Shown here in pieces: positions 24,733 through 32,515 of a DNA stretch of 64,000 nucleotides; within the stretch, counting starts at the first letter, position 1; the number at the start of each line of letters is the position of its first letter. A program made the translations under genes and the position numbers. The DNA is from Streptomyces sp. NRRL F-5126 (lineage in GTDB: Bacteria > Actinomycetota > Actinomycetes > Streptomycetales > Streptomycetaceae). The stretch spans positions 124,001 to 188,000 of the forward strand of contig NZ_JOFZ01000009.1 of assembly GCF_000721265.1 (NCBI RefSeq), given 5' to 3'. The notes beneath the pieces are model-generated. The model was given only the letters and a program-made list of their open reading frames with translations. It was not told the origin of the DNA and made no database searches.

Positions 24733-25470
24733 ATGACACGTCACCCTCGTGCGTGGGGGCTGGGAGCCCGGACCTCGGCACGCGCGGTGCTGGCGGGTGT
24801 GGTTGGCGCGCTGGCCGGAGTCGTCGCGTACTCCATCAGCCGGACCGGCGGACAAACGCTCTCGATTGTCGTGGGCGGCCTGATAGGCATCGCGCTGGTG
24901 CTGGGAGCCGAGTTCTACCGCCGATCGGCTCAGCTGACCGAGGTGCAACTCACCCTGCCCGGGAGCGTGATGGTCTTCGCGGCCAACACGGACATGCGGC
25001 AAGCCGCTCTGAGAATGTTCTTCCAAGCGTCGACGCGAGTGGCCACTCGCCCACTCGACGACGGCAGCGGAAACCTCCGCGAAGCACTGACCTCCCTGAA
25101 GAAGCTTTTCGACCTGTACCGGGAACCCTTGGAATCCGGAGCCGCTCCGCCGCCACCCTCCAGAGGCGACTCCGTCCACGAGATCGTCCTCGACATCCTG
25201 AACTTCGAACTCGCTCCGTTCCTCTCGAAGTGGCACCCCCGGCTGAAAGCCTGGGAGACCGCTCAGGGACCGGAGGCGGACGAGGCGGCGTGGCCCGACA
25301 ACGCCGCGTTCCGTGAGGACCTCAAAGACCTCCAGCGACAGCTGCGCCCCTACGTCATCGGCCTCGGCGAGATCGCCGGTGTCCGTGATCCGGAACGGCA
25401 CCTGCGCCGCTCCCACTGGGGCCCGGATTCCGGGCCCCATCAGCACGAGACCGGACCCGACAGCCGTTGA
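24733..25470 (+). CDS. Two-TM membrane protein with the C-terminal domain shared by the TIR protein
   Basis: The 245-residue protein has two membrane helices (about residues 15-35 and 44-62) and a cytoplasmic domain. That domain carries GNLREALTSLKKLFDLYREPL (L115 onwards), VLDILNFELAPFLSKWHPRL (W167) and FREDLKDLQRQLRPYVIGLGEIAGV. The same order, wording and spacing occur at the C-terminus of the TIR-NTPase protein encoded next (LREALTSLHTLF at 613, LRPFLATWHAAL with W663), so the two proteins share a domain. I cannot name it. A role as membrane effector or anchor recruited through like-like domain contact is inferred. GGGGAG lies eight bases before the ATG. Codon use is less GC3-biased than in core genes. 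Confidence 0.75.
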   Translation: MTRHPRAWGLGARTSARAVLAGVVGALAGVVAYSISRTGGQTLSIVVGGLIGIALVLGAEFYRRSAQLTEVQLTLPGSVMVFAANTDMRQAALRMFFQASTRVATRPLDDGSGNLREALTSLKKLFDLYREPLESGAAPPPPSRGDSVHEIVLDILNFELAPFLSKWHPRLKAWETAQGPEADEAAWPDNAAFREDLKDLQRQLRPYVIGLGEIAGVRDPERHLRRSHWGPDSGPHQHETGPDSR

Positions 25471-25504
25471 GTCGGCCCGGCGGCACGCATGGGGATCTTG
25501 CGGT

Positions 25505-25657
25505 ATGACGCATGATGAGGGTGTGACGACCATCTCCCCATACGCGGGCGCTGCCCACGCCGCATGGAAGCAGGCAAACAGCACCCCCCCCCCGCCTGCT
25601 TTCCGGGCTGAGCAGGTATGCCGGCGTTCGAGCGTGAGTCCGATCGGGGGGCGATGA
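25505..25657 (+). CDS. Possible 50-residue leader ORF with a C10 tract
   Basis: The frame from the ATG at 25505 runs 50 codons (MTHDEGVTTISPYAG at the start, STPPPPAFRAEQ in the middle) and ends in a TGA at 25655-25657 that overlaps an ATG of the TIR gene (ATGA at 25654). GGGG lies ten bases upstream. A run of ten C residues encodes part of the proline stretch, so a one-base slip would shift the frame. Overlap and position suggest translational coupling; coding status is uncertain. Confidence 0.35.
   Translation: MTHDEGVTTISPYAGAAHAAWKQANSTPPPPAFRAEQVCRRSSVSPIGGR
25584..25593. repeat. Ten-C homopolymer upstream of the TIR gene
   Basis: AGCA is followed by ten consecutive C residues and then GCC. 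It is the longest homopolymer I noticed in the window and lies 60 bases before the TIR gene. Confidence 0.9.
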
Positions 25658-27840
25658 CCATGGCTCCCCCGGCAGCATCCAGTGCCGTTACCGCACCCGT
25701 CGCCGAGTGGGACGTGTTCCTGAGCTACAGCCGAACCGACGCCGACAAGGCCCGTGCTCTCGCCCACGCGCTGCGAAGTCAAGGACTGCGAGTGTTCCTC
25801 GACGACATGGCCGTCGACGACTTCGCGTCGATCACCAAGGCGATCACCGAAGCCCTCGCCCGCTCGAAGGCGCTCCTCGCTCTCTACTCCGCCGAGTACC
25901 CGCGTCGACGCGCCTGCCAGTGGGAGCTCACCTACGCGTACCTCGCCGGCCAGCGGGAAGGCGACCCTCGGCGCCGAATCCTCGTGGTCAACCCCGAGAC
26001 TTCCGCTGCTCATGTCCATCCCGTGGAGCTCCGCGACGCCAGGCACTGGACCTGGCCCACCGCCCCGAACGTTCTCCAGTGCCTGACCGAGCAGGTGGGT
26101 GCGCATGTGAGGGCAATCGCATCACCGCTCGGCGCGGCCGGGCATCCAATGGACGGGCGCGAGGCATTGTCCTCGCCGTGGTTGCCCGCGCCGGCGAGGA
26201 CGGGCTCGGCACGGTTCACCGACCGACTCGCGGAGCAGTGGCGCATCCACTCGGCACTCGTCCGCCACCGCGCCCCACTCGTCGCCCAGCCGGGCTCCGG
26301 CTCCGGCCGGACGGCACAGCTCCGCGGCATGCCCGGCATCGGCAAATCCGTACTGGCCCAGGAGTACGCTCTCCGCTTCGCCTCCGCGTTTCCAGGCGGA
26401 GTGTTCTGGTTCGATCTCCACCAGGCCCACGATTCACCCTCCCCGACGGCGCTTGACGTCTACGCGGAGCAGGTGGCGGACGTGTGCCACGCGCTGGACG
26501 TGGACCACACGCGCGACGCCTCCCTCGTACGGCTCCTCAGTCGGCTCGCGATCCACCTCGGCGAGCACGGAGCACCATGCCTGTGGGTCGTGGACGGTCT
26601 GCCCGATGGCCTGCCTGACGAGGAACTACAGCTCCTGCGCGGACCTCACCTGCTCGCTTCCACCCTGCTCACCACACGGTCCTTTCGGTACGGCACGTTC
26701 GCTGAGACCATCGACATCCCGCCCCTCTCCGACGCAGACGGGTACCGGCTTGTCACGTCGCGCCGCACTCCCGGCAGCGAGGTCGAGAAGGCGACAGCTC
26801 TTGCCCTCGTCCACGACGTAGGCGGCCACCCCTACGCATTGGACCTGCTCTCCGACCTGGCCGGTACGGAAAACTTCGCCGACCTCAGGAATCGGCTGCA
26901 CGCCGCCGACTCCGACATCCTGGCCCCGCACGTTCCACTACGCAGCGGAAAACGGTCCGCCGGAGTCTCGCGGGTCCCCCTCGCCCCTACGCTCCTGGCC
27001 CACCCCTTGACCGGTAACGGACCGGCCGACGACGTCCTGCGCCTCTTCGCCCTCGCCTCTCCGGCTCCTCTGTCCCAGACAGTCCTGGAGAACGCCATCG
27101 CCTCGGTCAATCCTTACGACCCGTGGGAAGCCGGTCCCGCTGTCTCCGACTCCATCGCCACACTTCTGGGCTCCGGCGCCCTCCTACCCGCCTCCGCCGC
27201 TCAACGGTCGTGGACCGTACACGCACTGGTAGCACGAGCAGTGCGCAGACATGACGAGGACACCGCCCGCCAAGAGGACCTACGGCAAGTCCTCCTGCAC
27301 ACCCTGGCGACCCCCCTTGCCCAAAGCTCCCGCGACGGAGTGCCGCGCCAACCAGTCCTCGCGGCCTCGCCACCACTCGACCTGCCTCCCTCCGGCCCCA
27401 GCCCCGTGGAGCGGGCCGCAGCGTTCGACCTCCAGGTGGAGCTGGTCACCCGCGTCGGCGTCCAACCGCTCGGCGCCGGCGAAGGCTCACTGCGCGAGGC
27501 GCTCACGTCCTTGCACACCCTCTTCGCCACAACGCGAGAGGTACTGCACCGAGTCGCGGCAGATTCCCCGCCACCAATCGCGCTCCCCCGCATCGCGCTT
27601 GTGCTGAGCAACCAGCATCTACGCCCTTTCCTCGCGACATGGCATGCGGCACTCCGCGATCACGAGGACACTCGCCCGCCTGGACGCAGCGCTATCGAAC
27701 ACGAACGGCTCTGGCCCAGAGCCGCCGAAATGCGGACACAGCTCGCCGACCTGAAGGCACCCCTGTCCTCGACGGCCAAAGAACTGGCCACACTCTGCGG
27801 CATTGACCTGCTACGCGCAGTCGGCCCGGATGAGCCCTGA
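25654..27840 (+). CDS. TIR domain-NTPase (STAND/NB-ARC-like) protein
   Basis: Counted from the ATG at 25654 the protein has 728 residues. Residues 19-150 are a TIR domain: WDVFLSYSRTDADKARALA, LRVFLDDMAVDDFASI, then CQWELTYAYL, in which E91 occupies the place of the catalytic NADase glutamate. A STAND-type NTPase follows with Walker A GMPGIGKS (K231), Walker B LWVVDGLPD (D314), sensor-like TLLTTRSFRYG and WTVHALVARAVR (H523), the last in the position of the MHD motif. There are no WD, TPR or leucine-rich repeats; instead residues 600-720 form the domain shared with the adjacent membrane protein. A threat-sensing, NAD-consuming immune role is inferred. Other starts are 25618 and 25660; GGGGGG best fits 25660. 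Confidence 0.85.
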   Translation: MTMAPPAASSAVTAPVAEWDVFLSYSRTDADKARALAHALRSQGLRVFLDDMAVDDFASITKAITEALARSKALLALYSAEYPRRRACQWELTYAYLAGQREGDPRRRILVVNPETSAAHVHPVELRDARHWTWPTAPNVLQCLTEQVGAHVRAIASPLGAAGHPMDGREALSSPWLPAPARTGSARFTDRLAEQWRIHSALVRHRAPLVAQPGSGSGRTAQLRGMPGIGKSVLAQEYALRFASAFPGGVFWFDLHQAHDSPSPTALDVYAEQVADVCHALDVDHTRDASLVRLLSRLAIHLGEHGAPCLWVVDGLPDGLPDEELQLLRGPHLLASTLLTTRSFRYGTFAETIDIPPLSDADGYRLVTSRRTPGSEVEKATALALVHDVGGHPYALDLLSDLAGTENFADLRNRLHAADSDILAPHVPLRSGKRSAGVSRVPLAPTLLAHPLTGNGPADDVLRLFALASPAPLSQTVLENAIASVNPYDPWEAGPAVSDSIATLLGSGALLPASAAQRSWTVHALVARAVRRHDEDTARQEDLRQVLLHTLATPLAQSSRDGVPRQPVLAASPPLDLPPSGPSPVERAAAFDLQVELVTRVGVQPLGAGEGSLREALTSLHTLFATTREVLHRVAADSPPPIALPRIALVLSNQHLRPFLATWHAALRDHEDTRPPGRSAIEHERLWPRAAEMRTQLADLKAPLSSTAKELATLCGIDLLRAVGPDEP

Positions 27841-27982
27841 AACGCGGCCCGTCCTTCACGATGCGTCGTATTCGCTTCGCAACCGGAGGCTGGGGAACCT
27901 GCTTGGGCCGATATGCACACAGCCGATTAGTACCCGCTCCTTCCTCGTGTCCATCGAAAGGATCAGGGGCGGTCCTGGCGGC

Positions 27983-28450
27983 TCACCCCAGGTAGGGGTA
28001 GGTGCCTGCCAGGTAGTCGCCGATCTGCTGGCGCATGCTCGTATGGATGTCGTACTGATCGAGGTCGGCGGGCTGGACGAAGCGGACGCCGTCTGCTTCG
28101 TCGTTGACCGTGGGTTCGCCGCCCACGGGGCTCCCGATGTACGTGTTCTCGTACTGCTGACGGATCTCGCCGTCCGTGTAGGCGACGATGTGGTGCGGGT
28201 TGGTGTAGACACCCAGGAAACCGGTGATCTTCGCGACGATGCCCGTCTCCTCCTCGCACTCCCGCACGGCGCATTCGGCCGCTGTCTCGCCGATGTCCTG
28301 GGCTCCGCCGGGCAGCGCCCACTGGCCGGTGTCGCGGCGGCGCTGGAGGAGGATCGCCCCGGTCTCGTCGACGACGAGCAGGTTGCTCGCGGGGATCAGG
28401 GTGTTGGCCTTCGGGGCGGCCGGGTCGTGGTAGTACTCAGTCCTGCCCAT
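27983..28450 (-). CDS. Nudix hydrolase
   Basis: The 155-residue protein carries the full Nudix box GGAQDIGETAAEC followed by AVRECEEETGI (G-x5-E-x7-R-E-x2-E-E-x-G-U). Upstream, LLQRRRDTGQWALPGG is the usual strand before the box. It hydrolyses a nucleoside diphosphate linked to another group; substrate not deducible. I start at the ATG at 28450 because GAGGA lies nine bases upstream; upstream in-frame ATGs lack a site. Position next to the TIR locus makes an NAD- or ADP-ribose-related substrate possible but unproven. Confidence 0.88.
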   Translation of the reverse strand: MGRTEYYHDPAAPKANTLIPASNLLVVDETGAILLQRRRDTGQWALPGGAQDIGETAAECAVRECEEETGIVAKITGFLGVYTNPHHIVAYTDGEIRQQYENTYIGSPVGGEPTVNDEADGVRFVQPADLDQYDIHTSMRQQIGDYLAGTYPYLG

Positions 28451-28561
28451 GGGCGCCGGTCCTCTTCTCATCTGGTTTACAGGACCAGTCATGGCTCGCA
28501 TAGCGTCGATGCTCAGAGCTCAGGCTTCGAACACCCGCTATTGCCTGGTCTGTTGGGGTGA

Positions 28562-28789
28562 TGCAGGCGAACGCCCGAGCCCATTATCAGCAACCGTGCC
28601 GTCCCATATCAGCAAATAACCGAATGGCGCCCTTACGGTGGCTCCTCGCCGGACCTACTGTGCATCTACCCTCATGGCGACACCGGGGTTCTCGGCGGCA
28701 CTGCCACCGACGGGGAAGGGAGCCTGGGCCCCGACGACAAGTCGGCGACCGGAATCCTCACTCGGTTGCCGCCAGAGGAGCAGACGTGA
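28562..28789 (+). pseudogene. Possible 3' remnant of a gene ending on the Nudix start
   Basis: The frame open from 28562 has no ATG or GTG start but reads EWRPYGGSSPDLLCIYPHG, DTGVLGGTATDGEGSLGPDD and KSATGILTRLPPEEQT, then a TGA at 28787-28789 that overlaps the GTG start of the next Nudix gene (GTGA). The overlap and amino-acid make-up look like a real, coupled upstream gene whose 5' part has been lost. I do not recognise the family. The remaining part of this 335-base gap (28451-28561) shows nothing else. Confidence 0.35.
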
Positions 28790-29199
28790 CGCAACAGAAC
28801 GCGGAGAAGAAACCGAGCGTCGCTGCCGCTGTCATCATCCACGACGGACGGGTACTGCTGGTGCGGCGTCGAGTGAGCGAGGGGCAGCTCTCCTGGCAGT
28901 TCCCTGCCGGCAAGGTTGAACCCGGTGAAAGCCGCGAGCAGGCCGCCGTGCGCGAGACGCGGGAGGAGACCGGCTTGGCCGTGTCGGCTGTAAAGCTGCT
29001 TGGTGAGCGCCTCCACCCGAACACAGGGCGGCTGATGTCGTACACCGCATGCGAGGTGATCAGCGGCACTGCACACGTCGCAAGCACCATGGAGATCGCC
29101 GAACTGGCCTGGGTAGCCCACGCCGATATCCAGCAGTATGTGCCGTACGGACTGTTCGAGTCTGTACAGGACTATCTGGACGCGGCCCTTCCATCCTGA
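28786..29199 (+). CDS. Nudix hydrolase
   Basis: The 137-residue protein starts at a GTG with AGAGGAG five bases upstream. It has the complete Nudix box GKVEPGESREQAAVRETREE followed by TG, and the preceding strand VLLVRRRVSEGQLSWQFPAG. The size and FPAGKVEPGE wording resemble MutT-like sanitising or NUDT-type diphosphatases. GLFESVQDYLDAALPS closes the domain. It is the second Nudix gene here, divergent from the first, and lies just before the tRNA-Thr gene. Confidence 0.88.
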   Translation: MTQQNAEKKPSVAAAVIIHDGRVLLVRRRVSEGQLSWQFPAGKVEPGESREQAAVRETREETGLAVSAVKLLGERLHPNTGRLMSYTACEVISGTAHVASTMEIAELAWVAHADIQQYVPYGLFESVQDYLDAALPS

Positions 29200-29343
29200 C
29201 CGGCGTGAAGGCTTGTGGGTGGCTGCCCCGCCGCACGCGCATCGCTCACACAGGTGGCCCACGCCACCCCAGCCGCGTGGTCCGTCATGCTGCGAGCAAC
29301 AGCAAGCCCCGGGCCACACGCTATGTGACCTGGGGTTTCGCGG

Positions 29344-29417
29344 AGCCCCCTGTCGGATTCGAACCGACGACCTACGCATTACAAGTGCGTTGCTCTGGCC
29401 ATCTGAGCTAAGGAGGC
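29344..29417 (-). tRNA. tRNA-Thr (anticodon TGT)
   Basis: On the minus strand the sequence starts GCCTCCTTAGCTCAG and ends with the T-arm GTCGG-TTCGAAT-CCGAC and AGGGGGC plus a discriminator T. The seven-base acceptor stem pairs fully with one T-G wobble. The anticodon stem ACGCA/TGCGT encloses CTTGTAA, giving anticodon TGT (plus-strand ACA at 29381-29383), which reads threonine ACA codons. CCA is not encoded. The 3' end of the tRNA faces the TIR/Nudix segment. Confidence 0.95.
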
Positions 29418-29847
29418 ATATCGGACACAGCGCACCGAGTCCAGCAGCGGGTCCACTGTACACAGCGCCCGGAACGTCCGGCCACGGGCTTCCGGGGCTC
29501 GCGGGGCCACGACCCCAGCCGTGTGTCGCGTGTGACGGGATGCGTTGTGCGCCGCCAACTGCGTGCGTGGCAGGCGTCGTTGGCCGGCGTGAGTGGTGCG
29601 TCTCGGCGGCCCTGCCGGGGCGCCGGCCGGGGCGGGGCGGGCGCGCCGCCCCGTGCGGGCGGGGCACCGGCCCGCGCGGGGCCGGGGATATCGGTTGCTC
29701 TGGACTACTGACAGATCCCGAAACGACAGGTACCGTCACCTCCAGTTCACCCAGGTGGACCAGACCTCTCTTCCACTTCCCGGTGGGAGATCCATTCCTT
29801 TACTCGGATCGTCCGGCACGTTCCTGCCGGTGAAGGGACATTTCGCC
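29418..29847. other. Intergenic region between tRNA-Thr and msiK
   Basis: The first half (to about 29690) is very G+C-rich with no convincing gene. The second half is more A/T-rich and should contain the msiK promoter. GAAGGGA precedes the msiK ATG by eight bases. Confidence 0.5.
29753..29768. promoter_or_regulatory. Weak DasR-like element before msiK
   Basis: AGGTGGACCAGACCTC has AGGT/ACCT outer arms, and its complement matches the DasR consensus half GGTCT with several mismatches elsewhere. It lies 80 bases before the msiK start. The assignment is tentative. Confidence 0.2.
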
Positions 29848-30972
29848 ATGGCTACTGTCACGTTCGACAAGGCGACCCGCATCTACCCGGGTGGCACCAA
29901 GCCCGCCGTGGACCAGCTCGACATCGACATCACCGACGGCGAGTTCCTCGTCCTCGTCGGCCCCTCCGGCTGTGGCAAGTCCACCTCGCTGCGCATGCTC
30001 GCGGGCCTCGAGGACGTCAACGACGGCGCGATCCGGATCGGTGAGCGCGACGTCACGCACCTGCCGCCGAAGGACCGGGACATCGCCATGGTGTTCCAGA
30101 ACTACGCGCTGTACCCGCACATGTCCGTCGCCGACAACATGGGCTTCGCCCTCAAGATCGCCGGCGTGAACAAGGCGGAGATCCGCAAGAAGGTCGAGGA
30201 GGCCGCGAAGATCCTCGACCTGTCGGACTACCTGGACCGCAAGCCGAAGGCGCTCTCCGGTGGTCAGCGCCAGCGCGTCGCGATGGGCCGTGCCATCGTC
30301 CGCGAGCCGCAGGTGTTCCTCATGGACGAGCCGCTGTCGAACCTCGACGCCAAGCTGCGCGTGTCCACGCGTACGCAGATCGCGTCGCTCCAGCGCCGCC
30401 TGGGCATCACCACGGTGTACGTCACGCACGACCAGGTCGAGGCCATGACGATGGGCGACCGCGTCGCGGTGCTCAAGGACGGCCTGCTCCAGCAGGTGGA
30501 CTCGCCGCGCAACATGTACGACCGGCCGGCGAACCTCTTCGTCGCCGGCTTCATCGGCTCCCCCGCGATGAACCTGATCGAGGTGCCGATCACGGACGGC
30601 GGCGTGAAGTTCGGCAACAGCGTGGTGCCGGTGAACCGTGACGCGCTGAAGGCCGCCGCCGACAAGGGCGACAAAACGGTCACGGTCGGTGTCCGGCCCG
30701 AGCACTTCGACATCGGCGGCGAAGCCTCCGACGCGAAGAAGCTCTCGAAGGACGCGGACCCCGGCTTCGAGGTCGTCGTGAACGTCGTCGAGGAGACGGG
30801 CGCCGACGCCTTCGTCTTCGGCACGATCGACGTGAACGGCGAGAAGAAGGACCTGGTCATCCGCGGCAACAGCCGCGCGGTGCCGGAGAAGGGCGCGACG
30901 GTCAACGTCGTGCCGCGCGCGGGCGAGACCCACGTGTTCTCCTCCTCCACGGGCGAGCGCCTGAGCGACTGA
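29848..30972 (+). CDS. msiK: MsiK, multiple-sugar ABC transporter ATPase
   Basis: The 374-residue protein is a MalK/UgpC-type ATPase. Walker A is GPSGCGKST (K44), the Q loop VFQNYALYPHMSV, the signature ALSGGQRQRVAMGRAIVREP, Walker B VFLMDEPLSNLD and the H loop VYVTHDQVEAM. The C-terminal TOBE/MalK regulatory domain starts near residue 240 (GFIGSPAMNLIE). In Streptomyces MsiK energises several sugar importers (cellobiose, maltose, chitobiose, xylobiose) whose operons lack their own ATPase. The absence of permease or binding-protein genes next to it fits this shared role. Confidence 0.95.
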   Translation: MATVTFDKATRIYPGGTKPAVDQLDIDITDGEFLVLVGPSGCGKSTSLRMLAGLEDVNDGAIRIGERDVTHLPPKDRDIAMVFQNYALYPHMSVADNMGFALKIAGVNKAEIRKKVEEAAKILDLSDYLDRKPKALSGGQRQRVAMGRAIVREPQVFLMDEPLSNLDAKLRVSTRTQIASLQRRLGITTVYVTHDQVEAMTMGDRVAVLKDGLLQQVDSPRNMYDRPANLFVAGFIGSPAMNLIEVPITDGGVKFGNSVVPVNRDALKAAADKGDKTVTVGVRPEHFDIGGEASDAKKLSKDADPGFEVVVNVVEETGADAFVFGTIDVNGEKKDLVIRGNSRAVPEKGATVNVVPRAGETHVFSSSTGERLSD

Positions 30973-30989
30973 CCCTGGACGTACGGCCC

Positions 30990-31027
30990 TGTGGCCCCGT
31001 ACCGCTGCTTGCGCGGACGGGGCCACA
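30990..31027 (+). terminator. Terminator of msiK
   Basis: TGTGGCCCCGT (30990-31000) pairs perfectly with ACGGGGCCACA (31017-31027) around a 16-base loop, 18 bases after the msiK stop. Confidence 0.8.
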
Positions 31028-31151
31028 TCGCTGTCCGCACGGGCGTCCAAGGGGCCCGCGTCAACGCGTAATTCGAAAAAAACCTTCGAACCATCGCCCG
31101 CGAGAGTGACTAAATGTCGCCATATCACTACCTCCCGCTACGCTCGCCCTC

Positions 31152-31574
31152 GTGACCCACTCAGCGCGGCGTATCGGCCGAACTCTCGCATTCGTACTGC
31201 CCGTCGTCCTGGTGCTGTCCGGGACCCTCGCGGTGGCCCGTGTCCCGTGGGCGACGAGCCCCGACACGCAGGCACTGACGGCGGCCTCCTCGAAGGCCGC
31301 GTCGGCCCCTGCCAAGTCCCGTACGCCCCAGGACATCCTCCGCGACAAGCTCCTCGTCGAGCTCCAGGAGAAGGACCCGGGGATCGCCCTCACGCACCTC
31401 CAGCGCGAGGTCGAGGCGCGCCCCTCGCTCGCCAAGCACTGCATGGCGATCGCCCGCGCCCTCGGCCGGGCCGCGGTCCAGCACTACGGCCCGACGCGTG
31501 CGCAGTCGTTCTCACGTCCCGTGTGCGACACGTCGTTCGCGTACGGGGTGTCCCAGCAGACCGCGGGCAGCTGA
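31152..31574 (+). CDS. Exported hypothetical protein
   Basis: The 140-residue protein has an N-terminal signal or anchor (RRIGRTLAFVLPVVLVLSGTLAVA) and an Ala/Ser/Lys-rich linker. The rest is a small helical domain: DILRDKLLVELQEKDPGIALTHLQREVEARPSLAKHCMAIARALG, then RPVCDTSFAYGV. Two cysteines (in KHCMAI and PVCDTS) could form a disulfide. It is a single-domain secreted protein of unknown function that I associate with Streptomyces genomes. The start is the GTG at 31152. It lies between msiK and a nucleotidyltransferase gene. Confidence 0.75.
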   Translation: MTHSARRIGRTLAFVLPVVLVLSGTLAVARVPWATSPDTQALTAASSKAASAPAKSRTPQDILRDKLLVELQEKDPGIALTHLQREVEARPSLAKHCMAIARALGRAAVQHYGPTRAQSFSRPVCDTSFAYGVSQQTAGS

Positions 31575-31666
31575 GCGCGCACGCGCCCGCATCCCGTCCA
31601 GCCGCGCCCCGGGCTGACCCCGCCGTCCCGTACTGACGCGCTGCCGCCCCGCATAGGGTGCTCGGC

Positions 31667-32398
31667 ATGCATACGTTTCCGACGCAGGCGGTGGTCCTGG
31701 CGGGCGGCCAGGGTTCGCGGCTGCGCCCGTACACCGACGACCGCCCGAAGCCGATGGTCGAGATCCCGGGAACGGGGACCCCGATCATCGGCCATCAGCT
31801 GTCCTGGCTCGCCGCTGAGGGCGTGACGGACGCTGTCGTCTCCTGCGGCCATCTGGCGGAAGTCCTCCAGGAGTGGCTGGAGTCGGCGTCCGCGGAGCTG
31901 CCGCTGCGGGTCACGACGGTGGTCGAGCACGAGCCGCTCGGACGCGGCGGCGGGCTGAAGCACGCGGCGAAGCGGCTGCCCGCGCCCGGCGAGCCCTGGT
32001 ACGCGACGAACGGCGACATCTGGACGCGGTTCTCCCTGCGCGAGATGGCCGCGTTCCACGCGGAGCGCGCCGCGACCGCGACCCTGGCCCTGGCGCGGCC
32101 CAGGATCCCGTGGGGGGCCGTCGAGACGGACGAGTTCGGCCACGTGCTGGACTTCATCGAGGCACCGCCGTCGCCGTACCTGATCAACGCCGGTGTGTAC
32201 GTGTTCGCGTCGGACTTCACCGACCTGCTGCCGGACCTCGGCGACCACGAACGTACGACCTTCCCCGGCCTCGCGCGTGAACGGCGGCTGGCGGGCTTTC
32301 CGTTGCCGCAGGGCGCGTACTGGCGCGCCATCGACACGGCGAAGGACCTCACGGAGGCGGCGAAGGAGCTCGCGGCCGGGCGGAAACTCCCGCACTGA
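31667..32398 (+). CDS. Sugar-phosphate nucleotidyltransferase
   Basis: The 243-residue protein has the signature AVVLAGGQGSRLRPYTDDRPKPMVEI, in which the GGxGxRLxPLT loop binds the nucleotide triphosphate, and YATNGDIWTRF, the metal-binding aspartate. It joins a sugar 1-phosphate to a nucleoside triphosphate, in the GDP-mannose or dTDP-glucose pyrophosphorylase class; specificity is uncertain. I use the ATG at 31667 with AGGGTG six bases upstream. There are no sugar-modifying genes beside it; a GT2 gene is 3.3 kb away. Confidence 0.87.
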   Translation: MHTFPTQAVVLAGGQGSRLRPYTDDRPKPMVEIPGTGTPIIGHQLSWLAAEGVTDAVVSCGHLAEVLQEWLESASAELPLRVTTVVEHEPLGRGGGLKHAAKRLPAPGEPWYATNGDIWTRFSLREMAAFHAERAATATLALARPRIPWGAVETDEFGHVLDFIEAPPSPYLINAGVYVFASDFTDLLPDLGDHERTTFPGLARERRLAGFPLPQGAYWRAIDTAKDLTEAAKELAAGRKLPH

Positions 32399-32410
32399 GT
32401 CGCTGGGACC

Positions 32411-32457
32411 TGAGGCGCTGAGGCGCTGAGGCGCTGAGGCGCTGAGGCGCTGAGGCG
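32411..32457. repeat. Octanucleotide tandem repeat
   Basis: TGAGGCGC is repeated five times (32411-32450) followed by TGAGGCG, directly after the nucleotidyltransferase stop and abutting the terminator. Confidence 0.95.
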
Positions 32458-32497
32458 TACATCGGGGACGCACCCCATGGGCGCGTCCCCGATGTAC
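32457..32497. terminator. Bidirectional hairpin terminator
   Basis: GTACATCGGGGACGC (32457-32471) pairs exactly with GCGTCCCCGATGTAC (32483-32497), a 15-bp stem and 11-base loop, between the convergent nucleotidyltransferase and DoxX genes. Confidence 0.85.
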
Positions 32498-32515
32498 GTC
32501 GTTACGGTGCCGGCC

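Noticed and set aside
24733..27840. Reading the TIR-NTPase as an AfsR/SARP-type antibiotic regulator
   Set aside because: There is no N-terminal SARP DNA-binding domain and no TPR array; a TIR fold precedes the NTPase.
29344..29417. att site scar at the tRNA
   Set aside because: I could not find a second copy of the tRNA 3' end in the window, so no attachment site is annotated.
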